Assembly: GCF_002964765.1 (NCBI RefSeq)
Contig: NZ_PQCF01000006.1
Location: forward strand, 107,757 to 171,756
Source of the DNA: Pseudoalteromonas sp. T1lg88
GTDB lineage: Bacteria > Pseudomonadota > Gammaproteobacteria > Enterobacterales > Alteromonadaceae
DNA length: 64,000 nt
Direction: 5' to 3'
The notes under the pieces were generated by a model that was not told the origin of the DNA, searched no databases, and was given only the letters and a program-made list of their open reading frames with translations. Position 1 is the first letter of the stretch. Each line of letters opens with the position of its first letter. A program made the position numbers and the translations under genes. Shown here one piece after another: positions 45,160 to 52,586 of this stretch.

Positions 45160-45585
45160 ATGAACTTACACACACTTATTAACAGCAACGAGACTCTCAC
45201 CAACATCAGTGCCCTACTCGCGCGCTTTGGTTTAACCGCACTCTTTGTGCTTACCGGCTTAAGTAAAATCGAATTCTACGATGCCACGGCCCAGTACATG
45301 GCCTCGGTTGGCGTCCCCGACATGTTACTGCCGCTGGTTATTTTATTGGAGGTCGTTGGCGGCATCATGATTATTGCCGGCCTGCTGACTCGCTTAACGG
45401 CCTTGGCCTTTGCACTCTTTAGTGTGGTGAGCGCCCTGCTGTTCCACTTTCAGCTTGACGACCAAACGCAGTTTTTAATGTTCTATAAGAACATCGCCAT
45501 TGCCGGTGGCTTCCTTGCCCTGGCGGCCTCGGGAGCGGGCAAATTCAGCCTGGATGCGCTGCTAAGTCGCCGTCAGGCCAAATAA
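45160..45585 (+). CDS. DoxX family membrane protein
   Basis: A 141-aa protein with four predicted membrane helices in the DoxX pattern: LARFGLTALFVLTGLSKIEF, then LVILLEVVGGIMIIAGLLTR with the conserved Glu. The C-terminal helix contains FYKNIAIAGGFLAL (KN motif typical of DoxX). DoxX proteins are linked to redox and sulfur stress, but the role here is not known. AAGGAAACGAAG precedes the ATG. A terminator follows, so it is monocistronic, though it stands next to a run of stress-type genes. Confidence 0.88.
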   Translation: MNLHTLINSNETLTNISALLARFGLTALFVLTGLSKIEFYDATAQYMASVGVPDMLLPLVILLEVVGGIMIIAGLLTRLTALAFALFSVVSALLFHFQLDDQTQFLMFYKNIAIAGGFLALAASGAGKFSLDALLSRRQAK

Positions 45586-45601
45586 CCGCAAATGAATCAA
45601 C

Positions 45602-45625
45602 GGCCCGCACCCTGCGGGCCTTTTT
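45602..45625 (+). terminator. Intrinsic terminator after the DoxX gene
   Basis: GGCCCGCA, 3-base loop, TGCGGGCC followed by TTTTT; 16 bp past the stop codon. Confidence 0.92.
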
Positions 45626-45707
45626 GCCGCTTATCAGCCGGGTGAGACCTTTCTTTTTACCCAGCGCATGTTAGGGTTAGGCTATGATTAATCGTCCTTT
45701 TTAGCTC

Positions 45708-46580
45708 ATGCTCAGGATCACCTTAGAACAGTGGCGGATGTTTCGCGCCGTCGTCGAATCTGGCGGCTTTAATCAGGCCGCACAGAGCGTGCACAAAAGC
45801 CAGTCGAGCGTTCACAGTGCGGTCGCAAAAATTGAGGCTGCCTTCGGCGTTAAGCTCTTTCATATAGAGGGGCGGCGCACCGTACTGACCGACGCTGGAA
45901 AAATGCTGCTCAGACGCGCCGAATACCTGTTGGAAGAAGCGGCCAAGGTCGAAGCCATAGGCCATACCTTGGGCGACGGCATTGAGTCGCGTCTGCGTAT
46001 CGCCGTCGACCAAACCCTGCCACAGCATCTTCTCTATGCCGTGCTCGAAGCCACCAGCAGCCAGTATCCGTTATTACGCATTGAGTTGTTTGAGTCCATT
46101 TTGACCGGCGCCTTGGAGTTAGTACAAAACGATCAGGTAGAACTGGCGGTCTCCCCCTACTCTGGCGATGGCTTTAGCGAACAGCTTTGCAGTATCGACT
46201 TTATCGCCGTGGCGCACCCGCAGCATGCACTGCATCATCTGGGTCGAGCGCTGACCCGTGAAGATTTAAAAGCCCACCGCCAAATAGTTGTCCGCGATTC
46301 CGCTCTTCAGGGGAAACAAGATGCCGGCTGGCTGGGTGCCGATCAGCGTTGGACCGTTAGCCAGATCAACACCTCCATCGACATGATAGGCAATGGCCTG
46401 GGTTTTGCGTGGTTACCCAAGCATGCCATTACCCATGCCCTTGCCGATGGCACCTTAAAACCCCTGCCGTTAAGTAGCGGCGCACAGCGCACCCATCCAC
46501 TGTATCTCTTATTTAAAGACGGCGATAACCTGGGGCCGGCGGCACGGACTTTTATTGGCGAGTTACGCAGCCGGGTATAA
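45708..46580 (+). CDS. LysR family transcriptional regulator
   Basis: A 290-aa LysR-type regulator. The helix-turn-helix reads QWRMFRAVVESGGFNQAAQ, then HKSQSSVHSAVAKIEAAFG and FHIEGRRTVLTDAG. It is followed by a substrate-binding domain (about 92-288) with LRIAVDQTLPQHLLYAVLE and GNGLGFAWLPKHAI. It is the first gene of a same-strand run that continues with a pirin, a TSUP permease, an FMN reductase and OsmC. It may control them, but the 117-bp gap to the next gene means they are not necessarily one transcript. Confidence 0.9.
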   Translation: MLRITLEQWRMFRAVVESGGFNQAAQSVHKSQSSVHSAVAKIEAAFGVKLFHIEGRRTVLTDAGKMLLRRAEYLLEEAAKVEAIGHTLGDGIESRLRIAVDQTLPQHLLYAVLEATSSQYPLLRIELFESILTGALELVQNDQVELAVSPYSGDGFSEQLCSIDFIAVAHPQHALHHLGRALTREDLKAHRQIVVRDSALQGKQDAGWLGADQRWTVSQINTSIDMIGNGLGFAWLPKHAITHALADGTLKPLPLSSGAQRTHPLYLLFKDGDNLGPAARTFIGELRSRV

Positions 46581-46697
46581 ATCGCAGGCCCAACAAGCGT
46601 TCGCTTAAAACGAACGATATGTGCTTTTTATACTCATTTTAATCTCTTTAGCGGGATATTAGACTGGCTTCAACACCTCAAGTTTGGAGCACATCTT

Positions 46698-47381
46698 ATG
46701 AAATATTTTCGCAAAGCCACTGAACGCGGAACGGTTGATCTCGGTTGGCTAAAAAGCCAACATAGCTTTTCATTTGGCCATTATTACGACCCCGCCCATA
46801 TGGGCGTCTCGGCGCTCAGGGTAATTAACGAAGACAGGGTTCAGCCCGGGCAAGGCTTCGACACTCATGGCCATCGCGATATGGAAATTATCTCCTATGT
46901 GATCAGTGGAGCCTTGAAACATAAGGACAGCCAGGGCAATGAATTTATTGTTCCCGCTGGAGAAGTGCAGCGTATGAGTGCCGGCAGCGGCATTATGCAC
47001 AGTGAATATAATGCCTCGGACAGCGAACCGGTGCACTTTTTACAAATTTGGATTCTGCCAAAATTCAGAGGCATTACGCCCAGCTATGAGCAGATGCAAG
47101 TTCATCAGCACAGTGCAATGACGCCCCTAGTGACGCCGACCGGGGAGCCGGGCACCCTGAGCATAAATCAGGATGCACGCATTTCACGGCTGCAGCTAAA
47201 ACCGGGAGAGCAATACAAGTTGACTAGCGCCGGTACCGGTTATTTGCACCTGGTAAGCGGCCACGCCCACAGCCAGGAGCTGGCCTTAAACGCCGGCGAT
47301 GCCTTTGCAACAGAGAAGGATGAAACAGTGACTATTTATGCCGATTCGGCCCTTGAAGCGCTTTGGTTTGAGTTACCCTAA
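46698..47381 (+). CDS. Pirin family protein, YhhW-like (quercetinase type)
   Basis: A 227-aa bicupin. The N-terminal cupin has the metal ligands in FDTHGHRDMEIISYV and IMHSEYNASDSEPVHFLQIW, closely following the YhhW pattern. YhhW of E. coli has quercetin 2,3-dioxygenase activity in vitro; the natural substrate is unknown. TTTGGAGC lies before the ATG. Its stop codon overlaps the ATG of the TSUP gene by one base (TAATG), so the two are translated together. Confidence 0.9.
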   Translation: MKYFRKATERGTVDLGWLKSQHSFSFGHYYDPAHMGVSALRVINEDRVQPGQGFDTHGHRDMEIISYVISGALKHKDSQGNEFIVPAGEVQRMSAGSGIMHSEYNASDSEPVHFLQIWILPKFRGITPSYEQMQVHQHSAMTPLVTPTGEPGTLSINQDARISRLQLKPGEQYKLTSAGTGYLHLVSGHAHSQELALNAGDAFATEKDETVTIYADSALEALWFELP

Positions 47382-48121
47382 TGACGCTCACCACGCTTCT
47401 CGTTATCGCCGCAGTGGTGATGCTCACCGGCATTTCCAAATCGGGATTTGCCGGCGCCCTGGGTGTTTTTGCCGTCCCCTTACTCCTGCTGGTGATGCCC
47501 GCCCTTGATGCCATCGCCTTGATGTTGCCGATTCTCATCATTGCCGATGTCTTTAGCTTAAAAAGCTATTGGCGCCAATGGCAAAACGAGCTGATCCGCC
47601 TGCTGCTGCCCGGCGTTGTTGTCGGGGTCTTGATAGCCCAGTGGCTGATTCAAATTATTCCCGCCGCCTGGCTCAGTGCCGCCATCGCCACCCTGAGCTT
47701 GCTGTTTGCGCTGCGCAGCTTATTTTTTGCCAAGATACGTTACGGCTTTTTGGCAAGCGATTGGGGCGGACGCGTTATGGCGACCTTATCCGGACTGGCC
47801 AGCACCTTGGTCCATGCCGGCGGACCGCCGTTGATCATTTACTTCACCGCCAAGGCTCTGGCCCCGCGCCAGTATGTGGCCACCGCGGCGGCGCTATTTG
47901 CACTGATGAACGGCGTTAAACTTGCGGCCTTTAGTGCCCAGGGGCTGCTCACCCTGGACCTGCTGTTCACCGCCTTAGCCTTTGTGCCCTTAGCCCTGCT
48001 AGGCAATTGGTTGGGAGTGAAAATTCAGCAAAGATTTAATCCCCAGCATTTTTTACGGGTGATGAACTGGCTCTTGCTGCTGTTGGCCTTGGTCCTCTAT
48101 GCCAAGCTGATATTTAGCTAG
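47381..48121 (+). CDS. TSUP family permease (TauE/SafE-type)
   Basis: A 246-aa membrane protein with about eight helices: GISKSGFAGALGVFAVPLLLL near the N-terminus and STLVHAGGPPLIIYFTA in the middle match the repeated motif of TauE/SafE permeases. The family is linked to export or uptake of sulfite and organosulfonates. The substrate is not identifiable here. It is translationally coupled to the upstream pirin gene by a 1-base overlap. Confidence 0.88.
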   Translation: MTLTTLLVIAAVVMLTGISKSGFAGALGVFAVPLLLLVMPALDAIALMLPILIIADVFSLKSYWRQWQNELIRLLLPGVVVGVLIAQWLIQIIPAAWLSAAIATLSLLFALRSLFFAKIRYGFLASDWGGRVMATLSGLASTLVHAGGPPLIIYFTAKALAPRQYVATAAALFALMNGVKLAAFSAQGLLTLDLLFTALAFVPLALLGNWLGVKIQQRFNPQHFLRVMNWLLLLLALVLYAKLIFS

Positions 48122-48228
48122 GAACGCTAAGACTTTCCCCCGTCAGCGGCTCGGCGCGCCAAACTTTTTCCTCATTCTTGTGTGCATCCACCATACTGAT
48201 AGTTTGTCACCCCGATAGGAGCAAAGCC

Positions 48229-48792
48229 ATGGCCCTGAGTCTTCACGTCATTATTTGCAGCGTTCGCCCCGGCAGAGTCGGCCCATCCGTCGCCAACTGG
48301 TTTTACGAGTTTGCCAAGGAGCAAGGCAACTTTGATGTTTCCCTGGTGGATATTGCCGCCTTTAACCTGCCCATGTACGACGAACCCAAGCATCCGCGCC
48401 TGCAGGAATACCAGCATGAACATACCAAGGCCTGGTCGCGCAGTGTGGCCCGGGCCGATGCCTATGTGTTCGTGCTGCCCGAGTACAACTTTTGCCCGCC
48501 CTCGTCTTTCACCAACGCTCTGGATTATGTTTATAACGAATGGAATTACAAACCCTGTGGCTTCGTCAGTTATGGCGGCGTCTCCGGTGGCTTGCGCTCA
48601 ACCCAGGTAGCCAAACAGTTAGTGACCACCTTAAAGATGATGCCCATGATGGAAAGCGTGATGGTGCAAATGCCCTGGAACCTGCTCGATGAGGATAAAC
48701 ACTTTGTTGCCAATGAACATCACCTCGCCTCCGGCAAATCCCTGTTAGAAGAGCTGGAAAAATGGGCCAAAGCGCTAAAAACCATGCGCTGA
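48229..48792 (+). CDS. NADPH-dependent FMN reductase family protein
   Basis: A 187-aa flavodoxin-like reductase. ICSVRPGRVGPSVANW near the N-terminus binds the FMN phosphate. VFVLPEYNFCPPSSFTNALD and FVSYGGVSGGLRSTQV are typical of the family of quinone, azo and chromate reductases. The frame is open from 48178, but ATG at 48229 has AGGAG at 8-base spacing and begins the first beta-strand. It sits between TSUP and OsmC genes on the same strand. Confidence 0.88.
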   Translation: MALSLHVIICSVRPGRVGPSVANWFYEFAKEQGNFDVSLVDIAAFNLPMYDEPKHPRLQEYQHEHTKAWSRSVARADAYVFVLPEYNFCPPSSFTNALDYVYNEWNYKPCGFVSYGGVSGGLRSTQVAKQLVTTLKMMPMMESVMVQMPWNLLDEDKHFVANEHHLASGKSLLEELEKWAKALKTMR

Positions 48793-48829
48793 TACTCAAC
48801 CTTGCGCCTCAATAAAAAGGAGCCAAACC

Positions 48830-49225
48830 ATGAGCATCAAACTCACTAAAACGGCCGACGGCCAATATCGCCAGCAAGTACAAATCGGCCCACATCGGCT
48901 CTTTGCCGATGCCCGTATCGATACCCAGAGCGACAGCGCGCCGGACCCCCATGATATTTACGACTCGGCCCTGGCGGCATGTAAGGCCATTACCCTGCTT
49001 ATGTATGCACAGAGAGCGGGGATCCCATTAACGGATGTGGCCGTTGACATCACCCGGGATGCCAGTGAGGAACGCCAGGGACGCTACCAGTTGCACCTAG
49101 ACCTTATGCTGGGCGGTGAGCTGGATGCGGCGCAGCGGCAGAAGCTGGCGCAAATTGCCGATAAATGCCCAATTCATAAACTTATGACCCAGGTAGAAAC
49201 CATCATCACCACGGACTGCAAATAG
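48830..49225 (+). CDS. OsmC/Ohr family protein
   Basis: A 131-aa member of the OsmC superfamily. The two conserved cysteines appear as C51 in ALAACKAITLLMYA and C113 in IADKCPIHKLM, which form the thiol peroxidase centre in characterised members. It may detoxify organic hydroperoxides, but many YhfA-like members lack a known role. AAGGAG precedes the ATG. It is followed after 8 bp by the second pirin gene, suggesting one transcript. Confidence 0.88.
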   Translation: MSIKLTKTADGQYRQQVQIGPHRLFADARIDTQSDSAPDPHDIYDSALAACKAITLLMYAQRAGIPLTDVAVDITRDASEERQGRYQLHLDLMLGGELDAAQRQKLAQIADKCPIHKLMTQVETIITTDCK

Positions 49226-49233
49226 GAGCCCAT

Positions 49234-50157
49234 ATGAGCAATCTAACCAATGACACCCGCAATGACTGTGAGCTAATGGACGCCTGCGGCGCGGTGAAAA
49301 TGGTGTTAAAGCCCAAGGACACAGATCTGGGCGGTTTTTCCGTGCGCCGTTTGTTACCAACGGCGCAATTGAAAATGATAGGCCCGTGGATCTTTTTCGA
49401 TCATATGGGCCCGGCCAGCTTTGCCCCTGGCCCAGGCATCAATGTTCGTCCCCATCCCCATATCGGCATTGCCACCGTCACTTATTTGTTTGCAGGTGAG
49501 ATCCTTCATCGCGATTCTTTGGCCAGTGTGCAGCCCATTAAGCCGGGGGATATCAACCTGATGGTCAGCGGCAGCGGCATAGTCCACTCCGAGCGCGAGC
49601 GCCCGGAGGCAACCGCTCACGCACGCAACCTTAACGGCCTGCAACTCTGGCTTGCCCTGCCTAAGGAGCAAGAAGAAATGGAGCCGGCCTTCTATCACTA
49701 CCCGGCCAGCAGCGTGCCCCTGGTCAATATTGATGGCGTCCCCGTGCGAGTCATGATGGGCAGCGCCTATGGCGTCGAGTCGCCGGTGCGCACCTTTTCC
49801 AATACCCTGTATTTGGAAGCCGTGCTTAAACCCGGCGAGTCATTAACCCTGCCACCATGCGCGGAGCTCGGCCTGTATGTAGTGCGCGGTCAATTAAAAG
49901 CGAAAGACACCGACATCCCCGAGCACTGTATGGCGGTGTTTTCCGATACCCATGACATAAGCGCTGGCGTTACTGTCACCGCCAGCGAAGACTCGCGCAT
50001 CGCCCTTATCGGCGGTGAGCCGCTGGGCAAACGTTTTATCGAATGGAATTTTGTTTCCAGTCGCAAGGAGCGCATTGAGCAGGCCAAGGACGACTGGCAA
50101 AACGGGCGCTTTGCCAAGGTTCCCGGCGATGAGCAGGAGTTTATTCCGCTGCCTTAA
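49234..50157 (+). CDS. Pirin family protein (second copy, longer form)
   Basis: A 307-aa bicupin of the pirin family. The N-terminal cupin has the metal ligands in NVRPHPHIGIATVTYLF and SGIVHSERE. The C-terminal cupin (about 180-275) lacks ligands, as usual. It is distinct from the YhhW-type pirin at 46698, being longer and of a different subgroup (GGFSVRRLLPTAQ, FFDHMGPASF). AGGAG precedes the ATG at 49234. Two pirins within 3 kb suggest a shared stress-related task, which remains unknown. Confidence 0.9.
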   Translation: MSNLTNDTRNDCELMDACGAVKMVLKPKDTDLGGFSVRRLLPTAQLKMIGPWIFFDHMGPASFAPGPGINVRPHPHIGIATVTYLFAGEILHRDSLASVQPIKPGDINLMVSGSGIVHSERERPEATAHARNLNGLQLWLALPKEQEEMEPAFYHYPASSVPLVNIDGVPVRVMMGSAYGVESPVRTFSNTLYLEAVLKPGESLTLPPCAELGLYVVRGQLKAKDTDIPEHCMAVFSDTHDISAGVTVTASEDSRIALIGGEPLGKRFIEWNFVSSRKERIEQAKDDWQNGRFAKVPGDEQEFIPLP

Positions 50158-50251
50158 CAAGCAGATGATGTTACCACTTATCGCCATCCCCTTTCTTTTT
50201 TTACCGGCTTGACGCATGCTAGGCCGAGTAAAAACTCTAAGGAGCCGAGAG

Positions 50252-50689
50252 ATGTCCAATCAAGATGCATTTTTAGAACGTTTTCCCAAGGCCTGTGAAA
50301 TCAAGGTGGCCTGGGGTGATATGGATGCGCTGCAGCATGTCAATAACACCCTCTACTTCAAATACTTTGAAATTGCCCGTATCGATTTTTTAAATCAGGC
50401 CGGCATACTTGAACACCTTGCCGCTGAGCAGGTCGGCCCTGTACTGGCCGACAATTACGCCAAATATAAGCGCCCAGTGACCTTTCCCGACACCCTGCTG
50501 ATCGGCGTCAGTATCAGTGACATAGGCAACAGCAGCTTTACCACCCACTACAGCGTGTTTTCCAGTGCGCAGCAATGCGTAGTGACTGAAGGTCAGGCAA
50601 AGTTGGTGATGTTTGACTTCAAAACAATGCAAAAAGCGCCATTGAATGATAGCTTGTTATCATTCCTGCACTTAAACCTAAAGGGCTAA
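50252..50689 (+). CDS. Acyl-CoA thioesterase, 4HBT hot-dog family
   Basis: A 145-aa hot-dog protein. The catalytic loop VAWGDMDALQHVNNTLYF, with Asp and the HVNN signature, identifies the 4-hydroxybenzoyl-CoA thioesterase-like family. The substrate is an acyl-CoA of unknown type. The frame is open from 50216, but ATG at 50252 has AAGGAG at suitable spacing and starts the domain. It ends 2 bp before the aldo/keto reductase gene, so the two form an operon. Confidence 0.88.
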   Translation: MSNQDAFLERFPKACEIKVAWGDMDALQHVNNTLYFKYFEIARIDFLNQAGILEHLAAEQVGPVLADNYAKYKRPVTFPDTLLIGVSISDIGNSSFTTHYSVFSSAQQCVVTEGQAKLVMFDFKTMQKAPLNDSLLSFLHLNLKG

Positions 50690-50691
50690 TC

Positions 50692-51744
50692 ATGGACTAT
50701 GCAAAGCTCGGCCGCAGCGGCTTAAAGGTATCACGCGTCTGTCTTGGTACCATGACCTGGGGCAAACAAAACACCCAAAGCGATGCCGATGAGCAACTCA
50801 ATTATGCGCTTGCTCAAGGCGTTAATTTTATCGATACCGCCGAAATGTACGCCGTGCCACCGAGTCCCGATACCTATGGTAAGACCGAAACCATTATCGG
50901 CGACTGGCTCTCTCGTCATCAAGAAAAACGTAAGGAGCTGGTGCTTGCGACCAAGATAGCCGGCAACGGCTTAAGCTGGGTCCGCGGTGGCGGCGACATC
51001 AACAAAGAAGCGGTGATAACCGCGGTTGACCAATCCCTTAAGCGTTTGCAGACTGACTATATCGATCTCTTCCAGTTGCACTGGCCTAATCGCACCTCAC
51101 CGCATTTCGCCAAGCAATGGCCGGGCATGGTGGATATCAAGAGCGTCGATAAAAGCACCGAACGCGCGCAAATGCATGCCATTTTAGAGGGGTTAGATAC
51201 TTGTGTTCGCGCCGGTAAAATCCGCCATTGCGGACTTTCCAATGAAACTCCTTGGGGGCTTAGCCAATATCTGGATCTCGCCAAGCAGTATTCGCTGCCG
51301 GCCATGGTGTCGATGCAAAACGAGTTTAGCCTGGTGCATGGCAAGGATTGGCCTTATTTAATCGAGCAATGCCATCATGAAGACGTAGCCTACCTGCCCT
51401 GGTCACCACTGGCCGGCGGTATGCTTAGCGGCAAGTATCTAGGTGGTGCGCGCCCGGCGGGCTCGCGCTGGACTATAGCCCAGCGCAATGGTTTGTTCCG
51501 CGATACCGAGCAAGGCCAACAAGCGGTGGCTCGCTATCAGGAAATTGCCAAGCAGCAAGGGATCACTGCGGCGCAGCTGGCACTGGCCTGGTGTAACCAG
51601 GTGCAGGGCGTCACTTCGACCATTATCGGCGCCACCAGCATGGCCCAACTGCAGGAAAATATTGACGCCTTTGCGCTTCCCCTCAACGAGAAGACCTTGG
51701 CGCAAATCGATGCGGTATTTAGGGAGTATCCGGCGCCCTATTAG
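50692..51744 (+). CDS. Aldo/keto reductase, Tas-like
   Basis: A 350-aa NADPH-dependent reductase with a TIM-barrel. The catalytic tetrad is visible as Asp and Tyr in FIDTAEMYAVP, Lys in VLATKIAGNG and His in LFQLHWPNR. The sequence resembles Tas of E. coli (GRSGLKVSRVCLGTMTWG near the start, YLPWSPLAGGMLSGKY). It probably reduces carbonyls of unknown identity. It begins 2 bp after the thioesterase stop and is followed by a strong terminator at 51771-51801. Confidence 0.92.
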   Translation: MDYAKLGRSGLKVSRVCLGTMTWGKQNTQSDADEQLNYALAQGVNFIDTAEMYAVPPSPDTYGKTETIIGDWLSRHQEKRKELVLATKIAGNGLSWVRGGGDINKEAVITAVDQSLKRLQTDYIDLFQLHWPNRTSPHFAKQWPGMVDIKSVDKSTERAQMHAILEGLDTCVRAGKIRHCGLSNETPWGLSQYLDLAKQYSLPAMVSMQNEFSLVHGKDWPYLIEQCHHEDVAYLPWSPLAGGMLSGKYLGGARPAGSRWTIAQRNGLFRDTEQGQQAVARYQEIAKQQGITAAQLALAWCNQVQGVTSTIIGATSMAQLQENIDAFALPLNEKTLAQIDAVFREYPAPY

Positions 51745-51770
51745 GGCTGACAAAAGCACCCTGACGACAT

Positions 51771-51801
51771 AAAAAAGGCTTGCAACACGCAAGCCTTTTT
51801 T
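51771..51801 (+). terminator. Intrinsic terminator after the aldo/keto reductase gene
   Basis: AAAAAAGGCTTGC, 5-base loop, GCAAGCCTTTTTT: a perfect 13-bp stem including the A and T runs. It lies 26 bp after the stop. Confidence 0.93.
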
Positions 51802-51807
51802 AATTTC

Positions 51808-51969
51808 ATACCAATTCTGTTAAGTATGTGAGCAGATATAGCGCTGGATAAATGATGTGCTAACAAGGCGGAATTTTTCTTATGTAGTTATTCTACATAG
51901 AAAAATTCCAACGCAGTGAGCATGATATTTAGCCCGCTAGAATGCTTAGCTATTTAAGTGAATTGGTAT
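51808..51969. mobile_element. MITE-like extended palindromic element, 162 bp
   Basis: The ends are perfect 10-bp inverted repeats (ATACCAATTC at 51808-51817, GAATTGGTAT at 51960-51969), extending to about 19 bp with mismatches. The centre is a long hairpin: GGAATTTTTCTTATGTAG, 5-base loop, CTACATAGAAAAATTCC (51870-51909), with one bulged base. The regions between also resemble each other in inverted orientation. It has no coding capacity. The form fits a non-autonomous transposable repeat; I recall similar ATACCAATTC-ended repeats in marine Gammaproteobacteria but cannot verify this. Its last base is part of the stop codon of the LysE gene. Confidence 0.7.
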
Positions 51970-52586
51970 TATAACCATTGACGCAGCAACACGGTCAGCG
52001 CCAGGAAGGTAAAGGCTACGGCCAGTAATTTATTAATAATTAACTGGTTGCGCTCCAGCCATGGATAGAAACGCGGATGACTGCAAAGCATGGCCACCAC
52101 ACAGTACCAGAGCGCATCGATAACGGTCGGCGTTGCCACCATCACCGCCTGCTGTTGCCATTGCATCGGCTCGGCGGGAATAAAGGGCGAAAACAGGGCG
52201 ACAAAGAAAATCGCCAACTTGGGGTTTAAAAAGGCAATGGCAAAGCCGTCTTGAATGGCACCGCGACGCTTGCTGCCCGCAGCTTCTATCTTAAGTTTGG
52301 TAGCCCCACTGCGCCAGCTGTTAAAGGCCAGATACAACAAATACAGGGCGCCGGCATAGATCAGGATCTGATACAACAAGGGCACCTGTTGCTGCAAGGT
52401 TCCCAGGCCTAAAATGGCTAGCAGCGCATACACACCCACACCGAAACCGTGACTTAGGGCGCAGGCAATACCGCCGGAGCGACCACTTTGCAGGCAGTGT
52501 TTTAAAACCACGGCCAGACTAGGACCCGGAGACATGGCCCCCATTAAACAAATGCCCACCAAGGCCAGCCAATTTGTTAACTCCAT
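51969..52586 (-). CDS. LysE/RhtB family amino-acid exporter
   Basis: A 205-aa inner-membrane protein with six predicted helices. The N-terminal CLMGAMSPGPSLAVVLKHCL is the family signature, with SPGP in the first helix. AFLNPKLAIFFVALFSPF in the middle, including the NPK motif, is also typical. It exports amino acids or homoserine lactone-like compounds; the substrate is unknown. The start overlaps the stop of the upstream nuclease by one base (TAATG). Its stop codon is formed together with the end of the palindromic element at 51808-51969. Confidence 0.9.
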   Translation of the reverse strand: MELTNWLALVGICLMGAMSPGPSLAVVLKHCLQSGRSGGIACALSHGFGVGVYALLAILGLGTLQQQVPLLYQILIYAGALYLLYLAFNSWRSGATKLKIEAAGSKRRGAIQDGFAIAFLNPKLAIFFVALFSPFIPAEPMQWQQQAVMVATPTVIDALWYCVVAMLCSHPRFYPWLERNQLIINKLLAVAFTFLALTVLLRQWL

